Shown here: in pieces, positions 1-7,749 of the stretch
Layout of the letters: the number at the start of each line of letters is the position of its first letter
How positions within the stretch are numbered: the stretch's first letter is position 1
Source of the DNA: Sphingobium sp.
GTDB taxonomy: Bacteria; Pseudomonadota; Alphaproteobacteria; Sphingomonadales; Sphingomonadaceae
Direction: 5' to 3'
DNA length: 8,397 bases
Assembly: GCA_030148625.1 (NCBI GenBank)
Contig: JASBTC010000055.1
Location: 1-8,397 of the forward strand
Notes under the pieces: generated by a model
The model's database searches: none
The model's input: the letters and a program-made list of their open reading frames with translations, nothing else
What the model was told of the DNA's origin: nothing
Made by a program: the position numbers and the translations under genes

Positions 1-2
1 AG

Positions 3-1130
3 GTGATCCGTTTCGACAATATCGGCGGTGGGCCGGATTTCCGGCGCTGGCCGCTCGCGCCCGACGGCAGCAGCCTTTATTGGGAAGGGCTCAACAAGGG
101 CAAGAAATCGATCGCGATCGACCTGTCCTCGACCGAAGGCCGCGAACTGGCGGTGGCGCTGGCCGCGGCGCCCGGCGACAATGCCGGGCTGTTCCTGACC
201 AATTATCCGGCCGAAGGATTCCTGTCCTATTCGGCGCTCAAGGCGGCGCGTGACGACATCATCTGCGTGCGTGTGATGGGCTGGGCCGATGGCGCGCCCG
301 CGCTGGATTATACCGTCAACGCCGCCGCCGGCCTGCCGATGATGACCGGTCCCGTCGACGATGCCCGTCCGGTCAATCATGTCCTGCCCGCCTGGGATCT
401 GCTCGGCGGTGCCTATGCTGCCTTCGCCATGGTCGCGGCCGAACGCGCGCGGCGCGAGGGGCGCGGCGGGGCCGAGATCCGCGTGCCCTTGTCCGATCTT
501 GTCGCATCCAGCCTCAGCCATATGGGGTCGGTCGCCGAGGTGCTGGTGTCGGGCCGGGATCGTCCGCGCATGGGCAATGATCTGTTCGGCGCCTTCGGTC
601 GCGATTTCGTCACCGCCGACGGCGCGCGCGTCATGATCGTCGCGATCACGCCGAAACAGTGGAGGGGATTGCTCAGCGCGCTCGATCTTGCCGCGCCGAT
701 CGCGGTGCTGGAAAGCGAGCTCGGCACGGCATTCGCCGCTGACGAGGCTGCGCGCTTCACCCATCGCGACCGCCTGTTCCCGCTGTTCGAGGCTGCGATC
801 ACTGCGCGCGATCTCGCGACGCTCGGTCCCGCCTTCGAAGCGGGCGGCGTCACTTGGTCGAAATATCAGGGGCTGCATGAGGCTGCGACGCAGGATGGGC
901 GGCTGTTCACCGCCAACCCGATCTTCCAGACGATGCGCCATCCCAGCGGGCTCGACTATCCCGCATCGGGACCGGCAGGGACGATCGCGGGGCAGCCGCG
1001 CGGCCCCCTGTCGCCGGCGCCGCGCCTCGGCCAGCACACCGACGAGGTTCTCGCCACACTGCTCGGTCTCGACAGCGGCGCCATCGGCGCGCTCCACGAT
1101 CGCGGTATCGTGGCGAGTGCGGCGCCATGA
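3..1130 (+). CDS. mct: Family III CoA-transferase, 2-methylfumaryl-CoA isomerase (Mct)-like, 5' partial
   Basis: This is a CaiB/BaiF (family III) CoA-transferase that lacks its N-terminus. The GTG at position 3 is almost certainly an internal valine of the conserved 'ADVIRFD' strand, so about 33 residues lie upstream of the window. Visible motifs are GLNKGKKSIAIDL (about residues 29-41), LPAWDLLGG (about 128-136), GAFGRDF, and the C-terminal LGQHTDEVLA block. D132 (codon 396-398) falls where the family's catalytic aspartate lies, the residue that forms the aspartyl-CoA thioester. Several stretches (RFDNIGGG, DYTVN, GLPMMTGPV, VNHVLPAWD) recall mesaconyl-CoA C1-C4 CoA transferase of the Chloroflexus 3-hydroxypropionate bicycle, which moves CoA within one molecule. 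The assignment is from memory of that family; another branched dicarboxylyl substrate is possible. The stop overlaps the next gene's ATG (ATGA), which suggests translational coupling. Confidence 0.85.
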   Translation: MIRFDNIGGGPDFRRWPLAPDGSSLYWEGLNKGKKSIAIDLSSTEGRELAVALAAAPGDNAGLFLTNYPAEGFLSYSALKAARDDIICVRVMGWADGAPALDYTVNAAAGLPMMTGPVDDARPVNHVLPAWDLLGGAYAAFAMVAAERARREGRGGAEIRVPLSDLVASSLSHMGSVAEVLVSGRDRPRMGNDLFGAFGRDFVTADGARVMIVAITPKQWRGLLSALDLAAPIAVLESELGTAFAADEAARFTHRDRLFPLFEAAITARDLATLGPAFEAGGVTWSKYQGLHEAATQDGRLFTANPIFQTMRHPSGLDYPASGPAGTIAGQPRGPLSPAPRLGQHTDEVLATLLGLDSGAIGALHDRGIVASAAP

Positions 1131-1954
1131 GCCTCGACGACGCGCAGGTCGCGGAATGGTGCGGCTGGATCGGGCGCAGCGAAAGCAATGTCGAAACGCT
1201 CCACCGCGAATGCATGCGCCGCTATGCCGCCGCCTCGGGTAGCGATCTCGACATCGAGGCGCGCCAGCCTTCGCTCGGCCATTGGGCCTATTTCCTGCCG
1301 ATGGTTTCCGCCGCCGGCATCGGCCCCGACGGCCATCCCAAGCGTGGCGGATTCCTTCCCCCGGTCACGCTGCCAAGGCGCATGTTCGCGGCCGGCAGCT
1401 TTGCCTTCGAGCAACCCTTGACGCTCGACGTCGAAGCCGAGTTGGTGGCGACGATCCGCGACGTGAAGCATCGCTCCGGCAAATCGGGCGAGCTGGTGTT
1501 GATCGAACTGGAGCGCGTGCTGAGCCAGCAAGGTAGCATTCGCCTCACCGAGCGGCAGACGATCGTCTATCGCGATGCGGGCGCGCCGATGGCGGCGGTG
1601 CAGGATGCGGATCTTGCCGCCGGGCCGGACGACGAACGCTGGCTGCCTGGCCCGGTCGATCTGTTCCGCTATTCGGCGGTCACCTTCAACGGCCACCGCA
1701 TCCATTACGACCTGCCTTATGCGACCGGTGAGGAGGGCTATCCCGCCCTGGTCGTCCATGGCCCGCTCACCGCGACCAGGCTTCATGCCTATGCCGCGCG
1801 CCGGCTTGGCCGTGAGCCCGCACGCTTCGAATTCCGCGCGGTTGCGCCGCTCTTTTGCGGACAGCCGGTGCTGCTGCGCCCCGGTACAATTGAGAATGAG
1901 ATAATCGCCGTCCGTTGCGACGGCACCACGGCGATGATCGCAACCGCCGACTAG
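1127..1954 (+). CDS. FAS1-like/HTD2-type dehydratase, mesaconyl-C4-CoA hydratase (Meh)-like
   Basis: The 275-residue protein has the double hot-dog layout of the HTD2/FAS1-like (MaoC-related) dehydratases. The N-terminal domain (about 1-150) carries PSLGHWAYFLP at 48-58 and GGFLPPVTLPRRM at 74-86. The C-terminal domain carries the hydratase motif FNGHRIHYDLPYA (187-199) followed by VVHGPL (209-214). N188, H190, H193 and D195 sit where hydratase-2 enzymes keep their active-site Asp/Asn and His. Members add water to, or remove it from, acyl-CoA thioesters in the cytoplasm. Meh hydrates mesaconyl-C4-CoA to citramalyl-CoA, and the Mct-like gene directly upstream fits that job. A general enoyl-CoA hydratase role in the neighbouring beta-oxidation set is equally possible. 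The ATG overlaps the upstream stop and has only a weak ribosome binding site, so coupling decides this start. Confidence 0.85.
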   Translation: MSLDDAQVAEWCGWIGRSESNVETLHRECMRRYAAASGSDLDIEARQPSLGHWAYFLPMVSAAGIGPDGHPKRGGFLPPVTLPRRMFAAGSFAFEQPLTLDVEAELVATIRDVKHRSGKSGELVLIELERVLSQQGSIRLTERQTIVYRDAGAPMAAVQDADLAAGPDDERWLPGPVDLFRYSAVTFNGHRIHYDLPYATGEEGYPALVVHGPLTATRLHAYAARRLGREPARFEFRAVAPLFCGQPVLLRPGTIENEIIAVRCDGTTAMIATAD

Positions 1955-1966
1955 ACGGGGATTGAT

Positions 1967-3112
1967 ATGGACCAGGAAACCTTCGCTCTCCTCCGCGACA
2001 CCGTTCGCCGCTTCGTCGATCAGCGGCTGATCCCGGCCGAGGATCAGGTCGAGCATGACGATCTCGTGCCCGACGCGATTGTTGCGGAGATGCGCGATCT
2101 CGGCCTGTTCGGCCTGTCGGTGCCCGAGGAATATGGCGGGCTCGGCCTCACCATGGCGGAAGAGGCGGCGGTGATCCGCGAACTCACCCGTGCATCGGTG
2201 GTGTTCCGTTCGGTGATCGGCACCACGGTCGGCATTGGCAGCCAGGGGATCGTCATCGACGGTACCGAGGAGCAGAAGCGCGAATGGTTGCCCAAGCTTG
2301 CGACCGGCGAAGCGGTGGCCAGCTTCGGCCTGACCGAGCCCGATGCCGGATCGGATGCCGCGTCGTTGCGCACCGTCGCGGTCCGCGACGGCGATAACTA
2401 CCGGATCACCGGCACCAAGCGCTATATCACCAATGCCGGCCGCGCGACGGTCTTCACCCTGATGGCGCGCAGCGAGCCCGAGGTTAAGGGCGCGGGCGGC
2501 ATCTCCGCCTTCATCGTTCCCGCCGACACGCCGGGCATCAGCCTGGGCAAGCCCGACAAGAAGATGGGGCAGCGCGGCGCGCATGTGTACGACGTCATTC
2601 TCGATGACGTCGTGGTGCCTGCCGCGAACATCATCGGCGGCGTGCCCGGCCTCGGCTTCAAGACCGCGATGAAGGTGCTCGATCGCGGCCGCATCCATAT
2701 CGCCGCGGTCGCGATGGGCATGTGCGACCGCCTGATCGAGATGAGCCTGCGCTACGCGATGGAGCGCAAGCAATTCGGCGAGCGCATCGCCGATTTCCAG
2801 CTCGTCCAGGCGATGCTTGCCGATTGCAAGACCGAGGCGCTGGCGGTCGAGGCGCTGATGGAGCGCGCCGCCGCGCGCTTCGATGCGGGCGAGAAGATCA
2901 GCCTGGAGGCGTCGGCGCTCAAATATCTTGCGAGCGAGACCGTCGGCCGCATCGCCGATCGCGCTGTCCAGATCCACGGCGGCGCGGGTTATATTTCCGA
3001 ATATAAGGTTGAGCGCTTCTATCGTGACGTGCGCGTGCTGCGCCTTTACGAGGGCACTTCCCAGATTCAGCAGCTCATCATCGCGCGCGAAATGATCCGC
3101 GCCGCCAGCTAA
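1967..3112 (+). CDS. Acyl-CoA dehydrogenase (Glu in the classical YEGTSQ position)
   Basis: This FAD-dependent acyl-CoA dehydrogenase has 381 residues, the usual family length. It introduces an alpha,beta double bond into an acyl-CoA and passes electrons to electron-transfer flavoprotein. The N-terminal helical domain contains PEEYGGLGL (53-61). The first signature, FGLTEPDAGSD (120-130), begins the middle beta domain, which also has GTKRYITNA (149-157). The C-terminal domain ends in QIHGGAGYISEY (335-346) and LYEGTSQIQ (360-368). E362 (codon 3050-3052) is the catalytic base in the short/medium-chain type, and the alternative helix-G position used by isovaleryl-CoA dehydrogenase is Gly here (G241 in LDRGRIHIA). 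The gene starts 12 bp after the hydratase stop, with a GGGG ribosome binding site at 1957-1960. The chain length or branching of the substrate cannot be read from the sequence. Confidence 0.95.
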   Translation: MDQETFALLRDTVRRFVDQRLIPAEDQVEHDDLVPDAIVAEMRDLGLFGLSVPEEYGGLGLTMAEEAAVIRELTRASVVFRSVIGTTVGIGSQGIVIDGTEEQKREWLPKLATGEAVASFGLTEPDAGSDAASLRTVAVRDGDNYRITGTKRYITNAGRATVFTLMARSEPEVKGAGGISAFIVPADTPGISLGKPDKKMGQRGAHVYDVILDDVVVPAANIIGGVPGLGFKTAMKVLDRGRIHIAAVAMGMCDRLIEMSLRYAMERKQFGERIADFQLVQAMLADCKTEALAVEALMERAAARFDAGEKISLEASALKYLASETVGRIADRAVQIHGGAGYISEYKVERFYRDVRVLRLYEGTSQIQQLIIAREMIRAAS

Positions 3113-3137
3113 TCGAACGAAAAGGACAGGAAGAACC

Positions 3138-4334
3138 ATGCGCAAGGCCGCTATCGTCACGCCGCTCCGCACGCCCGTCGGCAAGTTCATGGGCGCGCTT
3201 TCGGGCATGCAGGCCGGCGATCTCGGCGCGGTGATCATCAAGGCGCTGGTCGAGCGTACGGGCATCGACCCGATGCGCATCGACGACGTCGTCTTCGCCC
3301 AGGGCTATGGCAATGGCGAGGCGCCTGCGGTCGGCCGTTGGGCCGCGCTCGCCGCCGGGCTGCCGATCGAAGTGCCTGGCTATCAGCTCGACCGCCGCTG
3401 CGGCAGCGGGCTCCAGGCGGTGATCGACGCCGCGATGATGGTGCAGACCGGCGCGGCGGACGTTGTCGTCGCCGGCGGCGTCGAGAGCATGAGCAATGTC
3501 GAATATTACTCGACCGACATGCGCAAGGGTGCGCGATCGGGTTCCTCGACGATGCATGATCGCCTGACGCGGGGGCGGCTGATGTCGCAGCCGATCGAAC
3601 GCTTCGGCGTGATCAGTGGCATGATCGAGACCGCGGAGAATCTCGCCAGGGATTACGGCATCAGCCGCGAGGCGTGCGACGAATATGCGGTGATGAGCCA
3701 CCAGCGCGCCACTGCGGCCTGGGCCGAGAACCGCTTTGCCGAAGAACTCGTTCCCGTCGCCGTGCCGCAGCGCAAGGGCGATCCGGTGATGTTCACCAAG
3801 GACGAGGGCTTCCGCCCCGACGCGACGCTGGAATCGCTGGGAGCGCTCCGTGCGATCGAAAAGGGCGGCGTGGTGACGGCCGGGAATGCCAGCCAGCAGA
3901 ACGATGCGGCCGCTGCCTGTCTGGTGGTCGCGGAAGACAAGCTGGCCGAACTTGGATTGGAGCCGCTTGCCTGGTTCCACAGCTGGGCCGCGGCGGGCTG
4001 CGAACCCTCGCGCATGGGCATCGGTCCGGTGCCCGCGGTCGCGCGCCTGTTCGCGCGTACGGGACTAAACTGGGACGATATCGATCTGGTCGAATTGAAC
4101 GAAGCGTTCGCACCGCAAGTGCTCGCGGTGCTCAAGGGCTGGGGCTGGGACGATCGGGACCGTCTCAATGTCAACGGATCGGGCATTTCGCTCGGCCATC
4201 CGATCGGCGCCACCGGCGGCCGCATCCTCGCCAATCTCGTCCATGAACTGCGTCGTCGCGGTGGGCGTTATGGGCTGGAGACGATGTGTATCGGTGGTGG
4301 CCAGGGCCTGGCGGCGGTGTTCGAGCGGGCTTGA
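3138..4334 (+). CDS. Thiolase (acetyl-CoA C-acyltransferase family)
   Basis: A 398-residue thiolase, full family length. It cleaves a 3-ketoacyl-CoA with free CoA, or catalyses the reverse condensation. All active-site elements are present: nucleophilic C88 in DRRCGSGLQ (codon 3399-3401), the NEAFAP motif with N321, H354 in GHPIGATG, and the second cysteine C384 in CIGGGQG. The N-terminus (RTPVGKFMGAL) is typical, so the ATG is well placed. AGGA at 3128-3131 lies 6 nt upstream. The gene follows the dehydrogenase by 25 bp and is the last of the + strand operon, supplying the cleavage step. No 3-hydroxyacyl-CoA dehydrogenase accompanies it in the window, so the ketone it would cleave must be made by an enzyme encoded elsewhere. 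Degradative thiolase and acetoacetyl-CoA thiolase cannot be told apart from the sequence alone. Confidence 0.95.
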   Translation: MRKAAIVTPLRTPVGKFMGALSGMQAGDLGAVIIKALVERTGIDPMRIDDVVFAQGYGNGEAPAVGRWAALAAGLPIEVPGYQLDRRCGSGLQAVIDAAMMVQTGAADVVVAGGVESMSNVEYYSTDMRKGARSGSSTMHDRLTRGRLMSQPIERFGVISGMIETAENLARDYGISREACDEYAVMSHQRATAAWAENRFAEELVPVAVPQRKGDPVMFTKDEGFRPDATLESLGALRAIEKGGVVTAGNASQQNDAAAACLVVAEDKLAELGLEPLAWFHSWAAAGCEPSRMGIGPVPAVARLFARTGLNWDDIDLVELNEAFAPQVLAVLKGWGWDDRDRLNVNGSGISLGHPIGATGGRILANLVHELRRRGGRYGLETMCIGGGQGLAAVFERA

Positions 4335-4347
4335 AACATATCACCGT

Positions 4348-4427
4348 CGTCATTGCGAGGAGCGTAGCGACGAAGCAATCCAGCGGTTGAAGCATCCCTG
4401 GATTGCTTCGCTACGCTCGCAATGACG
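4348..4427. repeat. Imperfect palindromic intergenic repeat between convergent operons
   Basis: The left arm (4348-4383, 36 nt) and right arm (4398-4427, 30 nt) are reverse complements except for two 3-nt insertions in the left arm. They flank a 14-nt loop. Each arm begins or ends with CGTCATTGCGAG and AGCAATCCAG or their complements. Sequences of this kind (CGTCATTGCGAGGAGCG...) are recalled as a dispersed REP/MITE-like repeat in alphaproteobacteria and some other genomes. It lies 13 bp after the thiolase stop and 14 bp from the EamA stop on the other strand. The RNA could fold into a long hairpin and may end transcription or stabilise the 3' ends in both directions. No clear T-run follows it, so the terminator role is inferred. 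Confidence 0.85.
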
Positions 4428-4441
4428 ATTGGAGGGCGAAT

Positions 4442-5335
4442 TCAACCCGCCCGCCGGCCACCCAATGTCAGCAACGCCACCCCCGCCAAGGTGATCAACC
4501 CGCCAACCATCATCACCGCCGTGATCGGCGTGCCGAAATAGAGCGACGCGCCGGCCACGCCGACGACCGGTGAAAGCAGCAGCAGCGGCATCACCGACGA
4601 GATCGGATGACGCTGGAGCAGATGGGCGAGCAGCCCCTGGCCGATCAGTGTCGCGACCACGCAGCTGAAGCCTAGCCAGGCCAGCGGCACCAGCCCGATA
4701 TCGGGCAATGCGGCGATCGCGTCGCGTTCGAATGTCAGCGCGAAGGGCGCGAGTACGATCGCCGCCATCAGGCCGTTCCAGGCCTGGATGTTCATGATCG
4801 ATATGCCGCCGAGTTGGCGCTGGACCAATGTGCCCGATCCCCACAAGAACGAGGCGGCGGCCATCAGCGCCAGTCCTTTCAGTTCATGCGCCGCATGCGG
4901 ATCGAACACCAGCATCACCACGCCGGCAAAGGCGATCGCGACGCCGGCCAGACGCCGCGCCGACAGTCGTTCGCGCAGGATGACCGCGCCGAGCAGCAGC
5001 GAGAAGGGGACACCGAGCTGCCCAGCGATCGCCAGCGCGCCGACATTGCTGGTCGCCATCAGCGAGAGGTTGAGTATCAGCAGGAACAGCCCGCCATTGA
5101 GCAGCCCGTAAAGCGCCAGCCAGCCATTCTTGCCCGAAACCAGGCGAAAGCTGCGCGCGCACAACAGAAAGACGATCGCCATCCGCACTGCCACCGCAAG
5201 GAAAGGGGCGGTGGCGTCGACGACGACTTTCATCGCGACCAGATTGAGGCCGAAGGCGATATTGACGATCAGCACCATCGCCAGATCGACCAACCCGAGA
5301 TGCGGGTCGATCGCGGCGGGCGGCGATCGGCTCAA
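4442..5335 (-). CDS. EamA/DMT-family membrane transporter
   Basis: This is an integral membrane protein of the drug/metabolite transporter superfamily. About ten hydrophobic helices form two EamA repeats. The first opens with a segment containing VNIAFGLNLVAMKVV and later GALAIAGQLGVPFSLLLGA with RERLSARRLAGVAIAF. The second opens with LMAAASFLWGSGTLVQRQ and ends at GGLITLAGVALLTLGG. Members export or import small metabolites across the inner membrane; the substrate cannot be predicted. The start is uncertain. A TTG at 5335 overlaps the upstream dehydrogenase stop (TTGA), gives 297 residues, close to family norm, and the codons downstream are GC-ending. TTG at 5293 and ATG at 5278 (278 residues) are alternatives, and none has a good ribosome binding site. 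It is the last gene of the - strand operon, so it may move a pathway substrate or product. Confidence 0.88.
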   Translation of the reverse strand: MSRSPPAAIDPHLGLVDLAMVLIVNIAFGLNLVAMKVVVDATAPFLAVAVRMAIVFLLCARSFRLVSGKNGWLALYGLLNGGLFLLILNLSLMATSNVGALAIAGQLGVPFSLLLGAVILRERLSARRLAGVAIAFAGVVMLVFDPHAAHELKGLALMAAASFLWGSGTLVQRQLGGISIMNIQAWNGLMAAIVLAPFALTFERDAIAALPDIGLVPLAWLGFSCVVATLIGQGLLAHLLQRHPISSVMPLLLLSPVVGVAGASLYFGTPITAVMMVGGLITLAGVALLTLGGRRAG

Positions 5336-6489
5336 AAGGATTTTGGCAGGCCCAGCACATGCGTCGCGACATGGCTGAGGATCAGATTGGTCGAGATCGG
5401 CGCGACCTGATAAAGCCGCGTCTCGCGGAATTTGCGCTCGATGTCGTATTCCTCGGCAAAACCGAAGCCGCCATGCGTCTGCACGCACATATCCGCCGCG
5501 AACCAGGATGCTTCGGATGCGAGCATCTTCGCCATATTGGCTTCGGTGCCGAAGGGGCGGCCGTCCTCGCTCATCCTCCAGGCCTTTTCGACCATCGCCG
5601 CGGCGGCGCTGAGCTGGACATGTGCGCGCGCGATCGGGAATTGCACGCCCTGATTCTCGCCGATCGCCCGGCCGAACACCGATCGATCGCGCGCATAGGC
5701 GCTGGCGCGATCGATGAAGAAGCGTCCGTCGCCGATGCATTCGGCGGCGATCAGCACGCGCTCGGCATTCATGCCGTCGATGATGTAGCGGAATCCCTCG
5801 CCCTCGACGCCGATCAGATTCTCCGCCGGCACCGCGAGATCGTCGAAGAACAATTCGGTCGTTGCGTGGTTGAGCATCGTGCGGATCGGGCGGATGGTCA
5901 GGCCGTTGCCGATCGCAGCGCGCATATCGACCAGCAGCACGCTCAATCCCTGCGTACGCTTGGTGACCTGGTCGCGTGGCGTGGTGCGGACGAGCAGTAC
6001 CATCAGGTCCGAATGCTCGGCGCGGCTGATCCAGATCTTCTGGCCGTTGACGATGTAGCGGTCGCCGTCGCGCCGCGCCGTGGTGGCGATCCGCGTCGTA
6101 TCGGTGCCGCTGCCGGGCTCGGTGACGCCGAATGCCTGGAGCCTTACCTCGCCGGTGGCGATACGCGGCAGCCACTCAGCCTTCTGCTCCGCCGAGCCGT
6201 GATGGAGCAATGTGCCCATCGTATACATCTGCGCATGGCAGGCGCCGCCATTGCAGCCCGAGCGATGGATCTCCTCGAGGATCGCCGCCGCGGCACCCAG
6301 GCCGAGGCCCGATCCACCATAATCTTCTGGGATCAGCACGCTCAGCCAGCCGGCCTCGGTCAGCGCGCGGACGAAGTCGGTCGGATAGGCGCGCTCGCGA
6401 TCGAGCGCGCGCCAATATTCACCGGGAAAGCCGGCGCACAGCTTGCGGACGGCTTCGCGGATCTCGGGATGGTCTTCGGGTTCGATCAT
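5332..6489 (-). CDS. Acyl-CoA dehydrogenase, isovaleryl/long-chain-like active-site placement
   Basis: A 385-residue FAD acyl-CoA dehydrogenase, complete. Recognisable blocks are PEDYGGSGLGLG (54-65), FGVTEPGSGTD (120-130), NGQKIWISRAEHSD (148-161), GEGFRYIIDGMNAERVLIA (230-248) and CVQTHGGFGFAEEYDIER (335-352). The C-terminal block reads RLYQVAPISTN (358-368), so Q361 replaces the usual catalytic Glu of RLYEGTS. E243 in NAERVLIA aligns with the helix-G glutamate that is the base in isovaleryl-CoA and long-chain dehydrogenases, so the enzyme is probably active with the alternative geometry. That placement hints at branched or bulky acyl-CoAs. Its ATG overlaps the upstream CoA-transferase stop (ATGA), and its stop probably overlaps the EamA start. 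The alignment was made by eye without gaps. Confidence 0.95.
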   Translation of the reverse strand: MIEPEDHPEIREAVRKLCAGFPGEYWRALDRERAYPTDFVRALTEAGWLSVLIPEDYGGSGLGLGAAAAILEEIHRSGCNGGACHAQMYTMGTLLHHGSAEQKAEWLPRIATGEVRLQAFGVTEPGSGTDTTRIATTARRDGDRYIVNGQKIWISRAEHSDLMVLLVRTTPRDQVTKRTQGLSVLLVDMRAAIGNGLTIRPIRTMLNHATTELFFDDLAVPAENLIGVEGEGFRYIIDGMNAERVLIAAECIGDGRFFIDRASAYARDRSVFGRAIGENQGVQFPIARAHVQLSAAAAMVEKAWRMSEDGRPFGTEANMAKMLASEASWFAADMCVQTHGGFGFAEEYDIERKFRETRLYQVAPISTNLILSHVATHVLGLPKSF

Positions 6490-7748
6490 GGGGCCTGCTT
6501 CGGCTTGCGCGGCGGCGTCACCTGCGCCGCGGCGATCTCATCGGCCGAAAGCCCGAGCGAGGAAAGCACTTCCTGCGTATGTTCGCCCAGCACGGGCGCG
6601 GGGATCTCGACGCCGCTCCGCGCGCCGTCGACGATCGCGGGATAACGCAGATAGGTCATCGGCCCGGCGCCGGGATGCTCCGCTTCGAATAACATGCCGC
6701 GCGCCGTGTTGTGCGGATCCTCGGGCACCTGGTCGAGCGTGTTGGCGACCGCGATCGGGATATTGCTCGCCAGCGCCAGCGCGGTCCATTCGGACGAACT
6801 GCGTGTCTGGAAGATGTCGCGTAGCACCGGGCGCAGCCATTGCGCCTCGACGCCGTAATCGACGGGGATGTCGGTGCGGATCGCCTCTTTCAGCTCGGGG
6901 CGCTCCACCGCATCGCAGAAATTATACCAGAATTTCGGCTCGATCGCGCCGAACATCATGAAGCGGCCATCGCTTGCTTCGTAGAGCGAATAGAGCACCG
7001 AGCCCGCCGGCCAGCCCTCGTTCGCCACGCCGCGCGGCGCCATGCCGGTCAGGTCGGTGAGGCGGTCGTAATTGAGATTGGTGACGGTCGCCAGCCAGGA
7101 GGCCGCCAGATTGCAGTCCGACGTCGCGACGTCGATGAAGGCGCCTTCGCCCGTCCGCTGGCGCCTGACCAAGGCGGCGAGCCCCGCCATGACGGCAAAG
7201 GGACCCCCGGCGCCGGGGCTGGCCTTGATCCCGCCGAACAGGTCGGTGCTCTCGGTCCGGTCGACAAAACCGTCCTCGTCCTTCGCCGCGGGCAGGCCGC
7301 CCGCGACCGCCGCCATCGAATAGCCATGCGCGCCGAGCCGGGTATAGGGCCCGGTCATGCCGAAACCGGTGCTTGCCATATAGATGATGTCGGGCTTCAC
7401 CGCGCGCTGCGCGTCATAGCCGATGCCCATCGCGTCGCACGCCCCGCCGCGCAGTCCGTCGGCGAAGATGTCGGCGGTCTTGAGCAATTCGAAGAAAGCG
7501 TGCCGGCCCGCTTCGGTGTTGACGTTCAGCGTCACGCTTTTCTTGTTCTTGTTGACCTGAAGATGCGCGGGGCTGTGGTGCGGCGTGATCTGCCCGAGCA
7601 TGTCGCGCAGATAATCGCCCTTCAGCGGCTCCTCGACCTTGATCACCTCGGCGCCGAGGTCGCTGAGCAGCATGCCCAGGTGATCGCCGTTGAGCAGGAT
7701 CCCGAACTCGATGACGCGCACGCCTTTCAACAGATCGAACACCGGCAT
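6486..7748 (-). CDS. Family III (CaiB/BaiF) CoA-transferase, atypical active-site region
   Basis: A full-length (420-residue) family III CoA-transferase. It shows LKGVRVIEFG (7-16), LLSDLGAEVIKVE (27-39), NKNKKSVTLNV (66-76), GFGMTGPY (128-135), RTGEGAFIDVA (198-208) and the C-terminal LGEHTQEVL block. Such enzymes move CoA from a donor thioester to a carboxylic acid through an aspartyl intermediate. Here the catalytic-aspartate region is unusual: the position matching AMACR Asp156 is S177 (in IKASPGAGG). The nearest candidate is D169 in TDLFGG, which would need about a ten-residue insertion. The first gene of the window has a clean WDLLGG at the same place. It heads the - strand operon and probably activates the acid that the next dehydrogenase oxidises; the acid is unknown. 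The start could be ATG 7748 or, by ribosome-site spacing, GTG 7742. Confidence 0.93.
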   Translation of the reverse strand: MPVFDLLKGVRVIEFGILLNGDHLGMLLSDLGAEVIKVEEPLKGDYLRDMLGQITPHHSPAHLQVNKNKKSVTLNVNTEAGRHAFFELLKTADIFADGLRGGACDAMGIGYDAQRAVKPDIIYMASTGFGMTGPYTRLGAHGYSMAAVAGGLPAAKDEDGFVDRTESTDLFGGIKASPGAGGPFAVMAGLAALVRRQRTGEGAFIDVATSDCNLAASWLATVTNLNYDRLTDLTGMAPRGVANEGWPAGSVLYSLYEASDGRFMMFGAIEPKFWYNFCDAVERPELKEAIRTDIPVDYGVEAQWLRPVLRDIFQTRSSSEWTALALASNIPIAVANTLDQVPEDPHNTARGMLFEAEHPGAGPMTYLRYPAIVDGARSGVEIPAPVLGEHTQEVLSSLGLSADEIAAAQVTPPRKPKQAP

Positions 7749-7749
7749 C

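Noticed and set aside
956..3280. 774-codon open frame on the - strand across four genes
   Set aside because: It is antisense to genes with unmistakable family motifs, its translation is rich in Arg/Ala/His/Asp with no domain, and such frames are common opposite GC-ending codons.
3078..3980. 300-codon open frame on the - strand
   Set aside because: It is antisense to the thiolase, whose active-site motifs are complete; there is no ribosome site or domain.
4442..6175. A 577-codon frame suggesting a fusion of the EamA permease to an upstream domain
   Set aside because: The upstream part is an out-of-frame reading of the acyl-CoA dehydrogenase and is Arg/His-rich nonsense; the permease begins near 5335-5278.
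5359..6645. 428-codon open frame on the + strand
   Set aside because: It lies antisense to the acyl-CoA dehydrogenase and CoA-transferase, has low-complexity composition and no recognisable motif.
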